Assembly (NCBI GenBank): GCA_036494465.1
Contig: DASXOJ010000083.1
Coordinates: 1-64,000, forward strand
Length of the DNA stretch: 64,000 nt
Origin: CAJCJE01 sp036494465
Lineage (GTDB): Bacteria; Actinomycetota; Actinomycetes; Mycobacteriales; Pseudonocardiaceae
Direction: 5' to 3'
The notes below the pieces were generated by a model. That model did not search any database and was not told the DNA's origin. It saw only the letters and a list, made by a program, of their open reading frames with translations. Of this stretch, positions 41,730 to 51,004 are shown one piece after another. Numbering within the stretch: position 1 is the first letter of the stretch; every line of letters begins with the position of its first letter. Made by a program: the position numbers and the translations under genes.

Positions 41730-43014
41730 ATGACAGATGTTCCGGTGGATGGAGAGCTGACCGGCCTGGCTGGGCGCCGACTGACCGACGTGCTCGCCGA
41801 GCGCATCACGGAAGAGCCGACCGTCGTTCTCAACGGCCCTCGAACCGTCGGCAAGAGCACCTTGCTGGGTTCCCTCGCGGACAAGCTCGGCACGACGGTG
41901 ATCGACTGTGATGATCCGGTTACCCGGTCAGCCGTTCGGAATGACCCTGGGCGCTTCGTGGCCGGGCCCGGAACGGTGCTGATCGACGAATACCAGCACG
42001 TGCCTGAGATCCTGGACGCGATCAAGACCGAGCTGAACCGCGATCTTCGCCCTGGCCGGTACGTCCTGGCAGGTTCGACTCGATACTCAACGCTGCCACA
42101 AGCCGGCCAATCGCTCACCGGCCGCGTCGATATTCTCGATGTGCTGCCGTTGGCTCAACTGGAGATAGACGGGAACTCCCCACAGCCGCTCGTGCATCGG
42201 TTGCTCGACGGTGCGCCCCTGCCTAGTACCGCCGAGCAGTCGCGGACGACTCGTGACGAATACGCACGCCGCATCACGTCGGGCGGTATGCCTGTCGCGC
42301 TGCGTCGACCGCCTGGACCGTCGCGTTCTCGCTGGTTCCGCAACTATCTCGATCTGGTCATCGAGCGCGATGTCATCGAGCTCAGTCGGGTGCGTCAGCG
42401 GGAAATGCTTCCTCGGCTGTTGAACCAGTTGGCCGCCAGGTCCGCGCAGATACTGAACATCGCGGCCGTTGCCAACGCGGTCGGGATGGAGAAAAGCACA
42501 GCGGAGAACTACATCCTCCTGCTGGCAGGCGGTGTTCCTGGTACACCGCCTGCCAGCGTGGGGAACGACGTTGGGATCGCGGGTGTCGCGCCAGCCCAAG
42601 GTTCACGTTGTCGACGCAGGTGTGATGGCGTGGCTGCTCGGTTTGACCTCGGACAAGATCGCCCAAGGTGATCCGGCTGTCCTGACCGAGTACGGACATC
42701 TGCTGGAGTCATTTGCCGTGGGCGAAATTCTCAAACAGGTCAGCTGGTGGGACGCGCCTGTCTCGGTAGGACACTTTCGCACTACCGCCGCCAACGAGGT
42801 CGATCTGGTCCTGGAGCGCGACGACGGTGCGGTGATCGCGTTCGAGGTCAAGGCGGGCACTCGCGTGCACGGTGAAGATCTTCGCGGTATCCGAACGCTA
42901 CGCGGCAGGCTCGGCTCTCGCCTGGCAGCCGCGATCATCCTCTACACGGGCAGCTTCACCTACACCCACGAAGATGGCACTGTGGTGCTGCCGCTCGACG
43001 CGCTGTGGACGTAG
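41730..43014 (+). pseudogene. AAA/DUF4143 family ATPase, interrupted by one-base frameshift
   Basis: The first frame (from ATG 41730) carries a Walker A, NGPRTVGKST, a Walker B, VLIDEYQHVPE, and ends with the ENYILLL helix. An extra G at about 42525 moves the reading to the next frame. That frame continues the same family: QAVFLVHRLPAWG, then KVHVVDAGVMAWLLG, and a nuclease-like NEVDLVLERDDGAVIAFEVKAG to the stop at 43014. Repaired length is about 427 aa, the normal family size. Codon use is less GC3-biased than neighbours, suggesting recent acquisition. Without the frameshift it would be an intact ATPase; programmed shifting or a sequencing error is possible. Confidence 0.85.
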
Positions 43015-43020
43015 CAACGG

Positions 43021-44376
43021 TCAGTGGGGCGCGGTGAGTTCGGTCGCGGGCGGTAGCGCGGGCCTGAACAGCCAGCGGTGGAAGAACTCCGCCAGCGGAC
43101 GACCGGCGTGCCGCTCGGCGAGCGCGATGAAGTCCTCGGTGCGCACCGTGCCGTGCTGGTACTTGGTCGTCCAGTCGCGCAGCAGCGCGAAGAACTCCTC
43201 GTCACCGATGGCGCGGCGCAACGCGTGCACGGTCAGCGCGCCGCGCTGGTAGACCCGGTCGTCGAAGATCCGTGCCACGCCGGGGTCGGCCAGGATCAGG
43301 TCCTGCGGCATGGCCGCCACCCGGCGCCAGCAGCGCGCGGCCTGCACGTCGGCCGAGTCGCCGCCGCTTTCCTGCGACCACAGCCATTCCGAGTAGTTGG
43401 CGAAGCCCTCGTTGAGCCAGATGTGCCGCCAGTCCGCGATGGTCAGGCTGTTGCCGAACCACTGGTGGGCGAGTTCGTGCGCGACCAGGCGCTCCGAGGT
43501 GCGTTTGCCGTCCAGGTGGTTCAGCCCGAAGATCGACAGGCCCTGTGCCTCGACCGGGATCTCCAGTTCGTCGTCGGTCACCACAACCGCGTACTCGTCG
43601 AACGGGTATGGGCCGAACAGGCGCTCGAACGTGGCCATGATCCTGGGCTGGCGGCCGAAGTCCCTGTTGAACAACGGGATCACCGAGGCAGGCACGGCGG
43701 CCCGCTGCCGAATGCCCCCATCCGAGGGGAAGTCCAGCAACGCGTAGTGTCCGATTTGGACAGTCGCGAGGTAGGTCGCCATCGGCTCCGGTGCGTCGAA
43801 GACCCAGGTGGTGGTGCTCGCGCCGCGATAGCGCGAGACCAGCCTGCCGTTGGCCAGCACCGCGTACCGCGACCCGGTGGTCACCGAGATCCGGTAGCCG
43901 GCCTTGGCGTCCGGCCGGTCGTCGCACGGGAACCAGGACGGCGCGCCGATCGGCTGGCTGGCCACCAGGGCGCCGTCGGTCAACGGCTCCCAGCCGAGCG
44001 TGCCCCAGTACGGGGTGCGCACCGGCTTCGGGTTGCCAACGTAGCGGACCTCGATGGTGAACTCGGTGCCCGCCGGGATCGGCCGGGCAGGCCAGACGTG
44101 CAGCTTGCCCGCCCGTTGGGTGAACCGGCCCACCGACCGGTTGTCCACCGTGATCCGGCCGATCTTGAACTCGCCGAAGTCCAGGCTGAACCGCGACAGC
44201 CACTTACCCGCGGTCGCGGAGATCCGGACCTGGCCGGTGAGCCGGTCGGCGTTGATCCGATAGTCCAGTTCGATGTCGTAGTGCGCAACGTGATAGTCGC
44301 CGTTGCCGTGCGCGGGCAGGTACGAGTCGTTCGACATGCTCGCGCCGGCGGTCGGACGGGTGGTGAAGCCTGTCAC
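43021..44376 (-). CDS. M1-family zinc aminopeptidase-like metallopeptidase
   Basis: A 451-aa metallopeptidase from GTG 44376 (ATG 44337 is an alternative). The zinc motif is HELAH, with His300, Glu301 and His304 and the third ligand Glu323 in NEGFANY. The substrate-side exopeptidase motif is EAQGL (residues 277-281) rather than GxMEN, a variation seen in this subgroup. It begins 11 bases after the NRPS stop on the same strand. Family members with this gene order may trim or degrade the peptide made by the upstream synthetase; that is inference. Confidence 0.9.
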   Translation of the reverse strand: MTGFTTRPTAGASMSNDSYLPAHGNGDYHVAHYDIELDYRINADRLTGQVRISATAGKWLSRFSLDFGEFKIGRITVDNRSVGRFTQRAGKLHVWPARPIPAGTEFTIEVRYVGNPKPVRTPYWGTLGWEPLTDGALVASQPIGAPSWFPCDDRPDAKAGYRISVTTGSRYAVLANGRLVSRYRGASTTTWVFDAPEPMATYLATVQIGHYALLDFPSDGGIRQRAAVPASVIPLFNRDFGRQPRIMATFERLFGPYPFDEYAVVVTDDELEIPVEAQGLSIFGLNHLDGKRTSERLVAHELAHQWFGNSLTIADWRHIWLNEGFANYSEWLWSQESGGDSADVQAARCWRRVAAMPQDLILADPGVARIFDDRVYQRGALTVHALRRAIGDEEFFALLRDWTTKYQHGTVRTEDFIALAERHAGRPLAEFFHRWLFRPALPPATELTAPH

Positions 44377-44386
44377 GAGAGTCGGC

Positions 44387-47300
44387 TCACCGCACCCAGA
44401 CGGTGATCGGATTGCCCAGCCAACGGGTGTCGGCCGGTACCGATTCGCCGCGCATCACCAGGGAGGCCGGGCCGACGGTGGCCCGGTCGGAGATGCGGGC
44501 ACCAGGCAGCACGATGCCGTGTGGACCGAGCGTCGCGCCCGCGCCCAAGGTGACCCCATCCATGCTCATCACCCGATCATGGAACAGGTGCGTTTGCAAG
44601 ACACAGCCTCGGTTGACACTTGCCCCGGTGCCGAGTTCGACCAGGTCAGCCTCGGGCAGCCAGTAGGTGTCGCACCAGACGCCCGAGCCGATCCTGGCGC
44701 CGAGCGTGCGCAGCCAACCGGTCAGCAGCGGAGTGCCCGGGACGGAACCGGCGAACCACGGTACGGCCAGTGTTTCCACGAACGTGTCGGCGAGCTCGTT
44801 GCGCCACACGAACGAGCTCCACAACGGATGCTCGACGCGGGTGAACTTGCCGACCAGCGTCCACTTGGCGACGCTGGTGACCGCGGCCGCGACGAGACCG
44901 GCGACGAACAGCACGACCCCACCGGCGAGCGCGGCGACCCACCAGCCCGCCGCGCCGGTCAGCGCGTCGAACCCGGCGAACACGAGCACCGCGAGCGCGG
45001 CCGTGCACATCACCGGGATCACCCGGCAGATCTCGACCAGCGCACGCGCGAAGACCAGGCGCTTGGACGGGTCGAAGGTGCGGCTGGAGTCGCTGACCTC
45101 GGCGGTGCGGCGCAACTGCATGGGCGGCATGCCCAGCCAGGACGAACCCGCCTTGGCCTTCTTCGGCGTCGCCGACAGCACACCGACCAGGCCACCGGCC
45201 GGGATCTTGCGACCGGCGGCGGTCATCCCCGAGTTGCCGAGGAAGGCGCGCGCGCCGACCTTGGCCGCGCCGACGCGCAGCCAGCCGCCGCCGAGCTCGT
45301 AGGAGGCGATCATGGTGTCGTCGGCCAGGAACGCGCCGTCCGCGACGGTGGTCATCTTGGGCAGCGCGAGGACGGTCGACACCTCGGTGCGGCGACCGAC
45401 TTTCGCGCCGAGCAGGCGCAGCCACACCGGCGTGAACAGGCTGGCGTACATCGGGAACAGCACGATCCTGGCCAGGTCCATCAGTCGTTCGGTCGCCCAC
45501 ACCTGCCAGCCGATCCGGCTGTGCACGGCGAAGTTGCCCGCCTTGATGCCGACGCCGAGCAGCCGGACGCTGCTCCCGATCAGCAACGCGTAGCTGACCA
45601 GCGTGGCCACCGTGGCCAGCGGCACCCCGGCCAGCGCGGCGGGGATGGCCGCACTCAGCGAGGTCGTGCCGGAAACGAAGGCACCGAGGATGGCCAGGCC
45701 CGGCAGCATCCCGAGCATCGGCACCAGGCCGAGCACCAGCGAGCTGAGGACGTAGATCAGTACCCAGCGACGCGAGCGCGGCGCGCGACCGGCAAAAGGT
45801 GAGGACGCCTTGCCGATCTTCGCGGCGGGCGAACCGGCCCAGTGCTGACCGGCGGGGACGGCACCGACCACACCGGAACCGGCGCCGATCTCCGCGCGCT
45901 TGCCGATCCGCGCACCGGGGAACAACGTGCTGCGCGAGCCGATCCGCGCGCCCGCGCCGATCCTGATCTTGCCGACATGCACGGTGTCGCCGTCCAGCCA
46001 CCACCCGGCCAGGTCGACCTCGGGTTCGACGGCGGCGCCCTTGCCCAGCTTGAGCATGCCGGTCACCGGCGGCAGCGAATGCAGGTCGACGCCCTGGCCG
46101 ATCTTGGCGCCGAGCAACCGTGCGTAGTAGGTGATCCACGGCGCGCCGGACAGGTTGCCGACGCCGAGCAGGTCGGCCATCCGCTCAGCCGCCCACAACC
46201 GCAGGTGCACACCGCAACCACGCGGATAGGCGCCGGGCTTCAAGCCACGCAACAACATCCGCGCGCCGACCGCGGACAGGCCCATCCGGCCGAACGGGCT
46301 GATCAGCAGCACCCAGCCGACCGCGATCGACCACCACGGCACGGTCGGCGCCCACGGGAAGACCCCGGTCAGGCCGAGCAGGTCGTTCGCGGTGGCCAAC
46401 GCGACCAGCCAGCGCAGCCCGACCAGTGTGTAGAGCAGCACCATCACCAGCGACTGGATCAGCCCGGCCGACTTCGGCGTCGGCACGATCACCCGCAGCT
46501 CGGTCTCGGCGACCGCCAGCTCGTCGAGTTTGGCGGCGAGCTCGCCGAGCGTCGGACGTGTGTAGAGGTCGGCGACGGCGATCGCGGGGAAGCGTTCGCG
46601 GATCAGCGACACCAGCTGCGCGGCGGCGAGGCTGCCACCGCCGATAGCGAAGAAGTCCTCGTCCAGCCGCGTCACCGGACTGCCGAGAATGTCGCTCCAC
46701 TGTTCGGCCAGCCACTTGGCGGTGCCGGTCAGCTCGTCGCTCGGGAGGTCCGGACCGGCCAGCGGCAGCGGCCAGGGCAGCGCGTTGCGGTCGACCTTGC
46801 CGGAGGTGCGGGTGGGCAGGTCGTCGATGGTGGCCAGCAGCGGCACCAGCGCGGCGGGCAACTGCTCGCGCAAGATCGCCAGCGCGCCGGACGCGTCGAA
46901 CTCGGCACCGGCGGCGGGCAGCACGTACCCGACCAGGATCTGGTTGCCCGCCTTCGCGGTGCGCACGGCGGCAGCCGCGCCCGCGACGTTCGGCAGCGCC
47001 TGGAGCGCGGCGTCGACCTCGCCCAGTTCGATCCGGCGCCCGCCGAGCTTGATCTGCTCGTCGCCGCGCCCCATGAACAGCAGGCCATCGGCCTCGGCGC
47101 GGACCAGGTCGCCGCTGAAGTAGGCGCGGTGCCAGCCCAGGGCGGGCAGCGGCACGTACTTCTCCACGTCCTTGGCCACGTCCAGGTAGCGGGCCAGGCC
47201 GACGCCGCCGATGACCAGCTCGCCGACCTCGCCCATGGCGACCGGCTGACCAGCCTTGTCCACGACCGCCAGGTCCCAGCCGGCCAGCGGCAGGCCGATG

Positions 47301-48325
47301 CGCACCGGGCCCTCGCCGGTCAGCGGGGACGCGCAGGCGACCACGGTGGCCTCGGTCGGGCCGTAGGTGTTCCACACCTCGCGGCCCTCGACCGCTAGCC
47401 GTTCGGCCAGTTCGGGCGGGCAGGCTTCGCCGCCGAAGATCAGCAGCCGCACCTCGTCCAGTGCCTCGATCGGCCAGAGCGCGGCCAGCGTCGGCACGGT
47501 CGAGACGATGGTGATCTCCCGGCGGACCAGCCACGGGCCCAGGTCCAGGCCGGTGCGCACCAGCGAGCGCGGCGAGGGCACCAGGCAGGCGCCGTGCCGC
47601 CAGGCCAGCCACATCTCCTCGCAGGAGGCGTCGAACGCGACGGACAAGCCTGCCAGCACGCGGTCGCCGGGACCGATCGGCTCGTCCCGCAGGAACATGC
47701 CCGCTTCGGCGTCCACGAACGCGGCAGCGGAGCGGTGCGTCACCGCGACGCCCTTGGGCTTGCCGGTCGAACCGGACGTGAAAATGATCCACGCGTCGTC
47801 GTCGGGGCCGGGCCTGCCCGGGGTGCCGTGTGGTTCGCCGGTCAGGTGCAGTGCACGGTTCGCGCCCAGCCACGCGCACACGCCCGCCTCGCCGAACACC
47901 AGCTCGGCGCGTTCCTCCGGGTCGTCCGCGTCGACCGGCACGTAGGCGGCGCCGACCGCGAGCGTGGCGAGAATCGCCAGGTAGAGGTCGATGGTGCCGG
48001 AGGGCACCCGGATGCCGACCCGGTCACCGACGCCGATCCCGGCGGCGGCCAGCCGCGCGCGCAGCGCGTCGATCTCGGTGAGCAGGGTGCGGTAGTCCAG
48101 CACGGTGGTGTCGTCGTCGAGCGCGGGCGCGGTCGGGTGCCTGCGGGCGGTGTCGTTGAGGACGTCGAGCAGGGTGCGCTCGGCGGCGGCCGGCTCGCCG
48201 ATGAACAGGGCGCGCGGCGGCGCGATCGCGGGCAGGATCGAGCGCAGGACGGGCTGTATCTTCTCTGGCGAGAGCAGGTCGGGAAATTCAGTAGTCAGGG
48301 ACGGCATACCGGTTACCGCGGTCAC
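44387..48325 (-). CDS. Pls/PosA-type single-module NRPS (poly-amino-acid synthetase-like)
   Basis: A 1312-aa membrane NRPS with the architecture of the epsilon-poly-L-lysine synthetase family. The adenylation domain (about 45-525) has A3 IIFTSGSTGKPKGV, A5 NTYGPTEATV, A8 and A10 motifs. A peptidyl-carrier domain has phosphopantetheine Ser565 in GGGSLAAA. Then come six or more membrane helices and tandem left-handed beta-helix-like soluble domains in the C-terminal half. There is no condensation or thioesterase domain. By manual alignment to GrsA the specificity residues read D-A-E-S-I-G-T-V-V-K, close to the lysine code DAESIGSVCK of bacitracin synthetase. The start is GTG 48325 with GGAGG seven bases upstream. 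The M1 peptidase gene follows. Confidence 0.88.
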   Translation of the reverse strand: MTAVTGMPSLTTEFPDLLSPEKIQPVLRSILPAIAPPRALFIGEPAAAERTLLDVLNDTARRHPTAPALDDDTTVLDYRTLLTEIDALRARLAAAGIGVGDRVGIRVPSGTIDLYLAILATLAVGAAYVPVDADDPEERAELVFGEAGVCAWLGANRALHLTGEPHGTPGRPGPDDDAWIIFTSGSTGKPKGVAVTHRSAAAFVDAEAGMFLRDEPIGPGDRVLAGLSVAFDASCEEMWLAWRHGACLVPSPRSLVRTGLDLGPWLVRREITIVSTVPTLAALWPIEALDEVRLLIFGGEACPPELAERLAVEGREVWNTYGPTEATVVACASPLTGEGPVRIGLPLAGWDLAVVDKAGQPVAMGEVGELVIGGVGLARYLDVAKDVEKYVPLPALGWHRAYFSGDLVRAEADGLLFMGRGDEQIKLGGRRIELGEVDAALQALPNVAGAAAAVRTAKAGNQILVGYVLPAAGAEFDASGALAILREQLPAALVPLLATIDDLPTRTSGKVDRNALPWPLPLAGPDLPSDELTGTAKWLAEQWSDILGSPVTRLDEDFFAIGGGSLAAAQLVSLIRERFPAIAVADLYTRPTLGELAAKLDELAVAETELRVIVPTPKSAGLIQSLVMVLLYTLVGLRWLVALATANDLLGLTGVFPWAPTVPWWSIAVGWVLLISPFGRMGLSAVGARMLLRGLKPGAYPRGCGVHLRLWAAERMADLLGVGNLSGAPWITYYARLLGAKIGQGVDLHSLPPVTGMLKLGKGAAVEPEVDLAGWWLDGDTVHVGKIRIGAGARIGSRSTLFPGARIGKRAEIGAGSGVVGAVPAGQHWAGSPAAKIGKASSPFAGRAPRSRRWVLIYVLSSLVLGLVPMLGMLPGLAILGAFVSGTTSLSAAIPAALAGVPLATVATLVSYALLIGSSVRLLGVGIKAGNFAVHSRIGWQVWATERLMDLARIVLFPMYASLFTPVWLRLLGAKVGRRTEVSTVLALPKMTTVADGAFLADDTMIASYELGGGWLRVGAAKVGARAFLGNSGMTAAGRKIPAGGLVGVLSATPKKAKAGSSWLGMPPMQLRRTAEVSDSSRTFDPSKRLVFARALVEICRVIPVMCTAALAVLVFAGFDALTGAAGWWVAALAGGVVLFVAGLVAAAVTSVAKWTLVGKFTRVEHPLWSSFVWRNELADTFVETLAVPWFAGSVPGTPLLTGWLRTLGARIGSGVWCDTYWLPEADLVELGTGASVNRGCVLQTHLFHDRVMSMDGVTLGAGATLGPHGIVLPGARISDRATVGPASLVMRGESVPADTRWLGNPITVWVR

Positions 48326-48755
48326 GCAACTGCCTCCACGGCATTCGGAGCCAAGCAGGGTCGCATCGTCAACCTCCGTGCGGGATGAGCGCGGTGTCAT
48401 GCAGTGGCTGGATGGCTACTGTCCTTTGATACCAACGGATCGACTCATTTCGATCATCGTCGGCCGCGCCCGAGCAACGAAGTTTACCGCTTGTTCACCT
48501 GCACTGTCCCGCGCAAAGCGACACCCAGTGGTCAGCCTCACAAGGCGTGACACTCCCAAAAACGCCTTCATCCTCCACAAAGGACACGATGATCATCGTT
48601 GACACACAACAACTTTCCTAACAACGATCATTAGTTGATCTTCTTGTTGATCTTGCATCGGGATCGATCCACCATCAACCGAATGGGTGCATTTCCGGTG
48701 TGGCGAGCCCGAATGGTCACGTGACCGGTCACAGCAAGCGGGTTACAGTTGAGCC
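48326..48755. other. 430-base divergent region between the NRPS and XRE genes
   Basis: Contains the divergent promoters. It is markedly AT-richer around 48541-48660, with a 7-bp hairpin AAGGCGT / ACGCCTT (48542-48568), two tandem GTTGATCTT units 12 bases apart (48634 and 48646), and GATCATCGT motifs at 48452-48460 and 48591-48599. No gene is visible. Confidence 0.55.
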
Positions 48756-49613
48756 GTGGCCGACACCGCTGCCAACCCCCGCGCCCGCACGCTCGCCTCC
48801 GCCCTGCGCCGGGCCAGAACCGAGGCCGGCTTCGGCGTGCGCGAGGTGGCCAGGACGCTGAACATGTCGCACGCCACGATCTCCCAGTGGGAGACCGGCA
48901 AGCGGGTGCCCTCGCCTGCCGACCTGACCGCGATGCTCATCGCGATCGGCCTGCCCGAGCAGCGCCAGCAACACCTGCTCGACCTGGCCAGAGACCTGCC
49001 GTCAGCGCGGCGGCAGACCCCGGCGTCGTACCTCGACGGGGTGCTGGAGTGCGAGCGGACCGCCGCCGAAATCGTCGAGTGGAGCCCACTGACCATCCCC
49101 GACCTGCTCCAGACCGCCGCCTACGCGACCGAGGTGATCGGCGACGATGACGCGCTGACCAGGGCGGAGGTGCGGGCCAGGGTCGACCTGCGATTGAGCA
49201 GGCGAGCCGCCATTGGCGCCGAGTACATGGCGCTGATCGGCGAATGGGCGCTGCGCCAGCGGGTCGGCGGGGTTGCCGTGCAGGTCGAGCAGCTCAAACG
49301 CATCGCCAAGTCGTCGCAGGTACGGGTGGTGCCGATCGGCACCGGCTGGCACCCGGGCCTGACCGGCCCGTTCACCCTCTACCACTTCCCGGACGCCGCG
49401 TCGCTCGCGTACCTGCCGCACCGGTTCCTCTACGACGACGCGGAGGTCACTCCGTACAAGGTCGCCTCGGCACGGTTGCGCCGCCTCGCGCTCAGCGAGG
49501 CCGATTCGGTGGCGTTCGTGCAGACGGTCGTCAAGAAGCTGGAGAAGAGCGCAGCACGGCGATCGCCCGGTCCAAAGCAGGCCGCAGCGGCTCGGGCGGG
49601 GCCCAGCCGTTGA
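48756..49613 (+). CDS. XRE-family regulator with DUF5753 domain
   Basis: A 285-aa protein: N-terminal helix-turn-helix (GVREVARTLNMSHATISQWE) and C-terminal DUF5753-type domain (TIPDLLQTAAYATEVI, later VQVEQLKRIAKSSQVRVVPIGTG). This actinobacterial class is usually paired with small DUF397 proteins, but no DUF397 gene is seen here. The GTG start lies downstream of the AT-rich region. Its 3' end overlaps the convergent MerR gene by 83 bases. Confidence 0.87.
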   Translation: MADTAANPRARTLASALRRARTEAGFGVREVARTLNMSHATISQWETGKRVPSPADLTAMLIAIGLPEQRQQHLLDLARDLPSARRQTPASYLDGVLECERTAAEIVEWSPLTIPDLLQTAAYATEVIGDDDALTRAEVRARVDLRLSRRAAIGAEYMALIGEWALRQRVGGVAVQVEQLKRIAKSSQVRVVPIGTGWHPGLTGPFTLYHFPDAASLAYLPHRFLYDDAEVTPYKVASARLRRLALSEADSVAFVQTVVKKLEKSAARRSPGPKQAAAARAGPSR

Positions 49614-50319
49614 CGACGGCAAGCAGCTCGACGTAGCGATGCCGACGCGGATCGTTCGCCAGCTCCAGGTCACGCATGGTCACACCCAGCACTGTGACCA
49701 GTTCGTGAACGGAATCGGGATCGGCGTCGCGCACCGCCGCGATCGGGCCCCGGCGCAGCACGGTCGGATCGTGCGCCTCGACGAGCGCTCGCATGACCGC
49801 GCGGAAGTCCTCGTCCCGGGTCAACGTGGCCAGTTCGTCCCAGGCGGCCAGTTGCGCGGGCTCCGGGTCGTCGGGCAGTTGCGGCGTCATCGTCGCGCGG
49901 ATACCGGCAAAGCCGGGCCGGTCGAACACCTCGTCGAGGAACTCCTCGACCACCTCGCGGGCATACATCTGCACCAGCTCCTCGGGACTCGCGCCGTGGT
50001 CGGCCACGGCGCACAGCACCGAATGCCGGATCCGCAGCAGGCGGATGTGCTTGGCAAGCGTTTGCGCCTGCTCGGCGGCGACCTGCGCCAGGTCGGCATC
50101 ACCGCGCAGCAGGTCGGCCACGGTCGGCAGGTCGACGCCCAGGTCGCGCAGGGTGCGCACCAGTTCCAGCCGGGCCAGATCAGCCTCGGAGTAGCGGCGA
50201 TAGCCGCCGGGGGTCCGACCGGCGGGCGGCAGGATGCCGTGGTCGGAGTAGAACCGGATGGCGGTCACCGCGAGCCCGGTGCGCCGGGCCAGGTCGCCGA
50301 TCGAGTAGGACGCGTCCAT
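49531..50319 (-). CDS. MerR-family transcriptional regulator
   Basis: A 262-aa regulator with the MerR helix-turn-helix YSIGDLARRTGLAVTAIRFY, a HGILPPAGRTPGGYRRYSEADL wing and a long C-terminal helical region of unknown ligand type. I start at ATG 50319. It is divergent from the gene at 50401. The last 27 codons overlap the XRE gene on the other strand. Confidence 0.87.
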   Translation of the reverse strand: MDASYSIGDLARRTGLAVTAIRFYSDHGILPPAGRTPGGYRRYSEADLARLELVRTLRDLGVDLPTVADLLRGDADLAQVAAEQAQTLAKHIRLLRIRHSVLCAVADHGASPEELVQMYAREVVEEFLDEVFDRPGFAGIRATMTPQLPDDPEPAQLAAWDELATLTRDEDFRAVMRALVEAHDPTVLRRGPIAAVRDADPDSVHELVTVLGVTMRDLELANDPRRHRYVELLAVVNGWAPPEPLRPALDRAIAVLRSSPAS

Positions 50320-50400
50320 GTGCCCCAGCCTGCCGTCTCGACCCACTGGAGACGCAAGCCCCGAGTACGTTGGGGGTCGAGCCGACGACGGGAGGTCACC

Positions 50401-50952
50401 ATGCTGGAAGCGTCCGGTTTCGTGTTGACCGACGCAGGCATGCTCGCGCTCTGGGACACCACGTGGTTCAGCGACATCGTCGACTACGACACGTGGGAGC
50501 TGCGCGTTTTCGACCCCCAGGAGATGACCGGGCACGTCGACGCGGGCGCGCTGGTGCCGATCGGCGTCGGCGACCAGGGCGGCGGCTGGTCCGTGCTGGT
50601 GCGGCTGGGCACGGTCGGCGAGCAGGCGGAACTGACCGCGCGCGAGGCGCGCTACGGCTACGCGTCGGCCGGTCCGTACCTGTTCATCTCCACCGGTGAG
50701 CTGCGGCTGAGCGGCGTGGAGTCGATCGGCGCCGAACTGCTGGACCGGGTGCTCGCCATGCCGCTGCCGACCGGCCGTCACATGGTGCGGATCCACCGGA
50801 TCGACTGGGCCGCCGAGCCGGACAGCCGCAAGGACAGCGGGGAACCGCTGCCGCACGCGCTGACCGACTTCGTGCTGCTGGTCGACCCCGAACAGGGCAC
50901 GCCCGACTACCGGGTCTGCGGCGAGACGTTCGAACCGCCCCCGATCAGGTGA
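50401..50952 (+). CDS. Unrecognised 183-aa protein, candidate immunity protein
   Basis: A soluble acidic protein with no signal or membrane segment, from MLEASGFVLTDAGMLALWD to ETFEPPPIR. I do not recognise the family. It precedes the RNase-type toxin gene by 52 bases on the same strand, which is the usual place for an immunity gene in actinobacterial polymorphic toxin loci. The ATG follows GGGAGGTCACC. Immunity function is inference from position only. Confidence 0.6.
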   Translation: MLEASGFVLTDAGMLALWDTTWFSDIVDYDTWELRVFDPQEMTGHVDAGALVPIGVGDQGGGWSVLVRLGTVGEQAELTAREARYGYASAGPYLFISTGELRLSGVESIGAELLDRVLAMPLPTGRHMVRIHRIDWAAEPDSRKDSGEPLPHALTDFVLLVDPEQGTPDYRVCGETFEPPPIR

Positions 50953-51004
50953 CGCCGGGCGGTAACCTGACCACCGGGGACGATCATCGTGGAGGCACAC
51001 TGAG

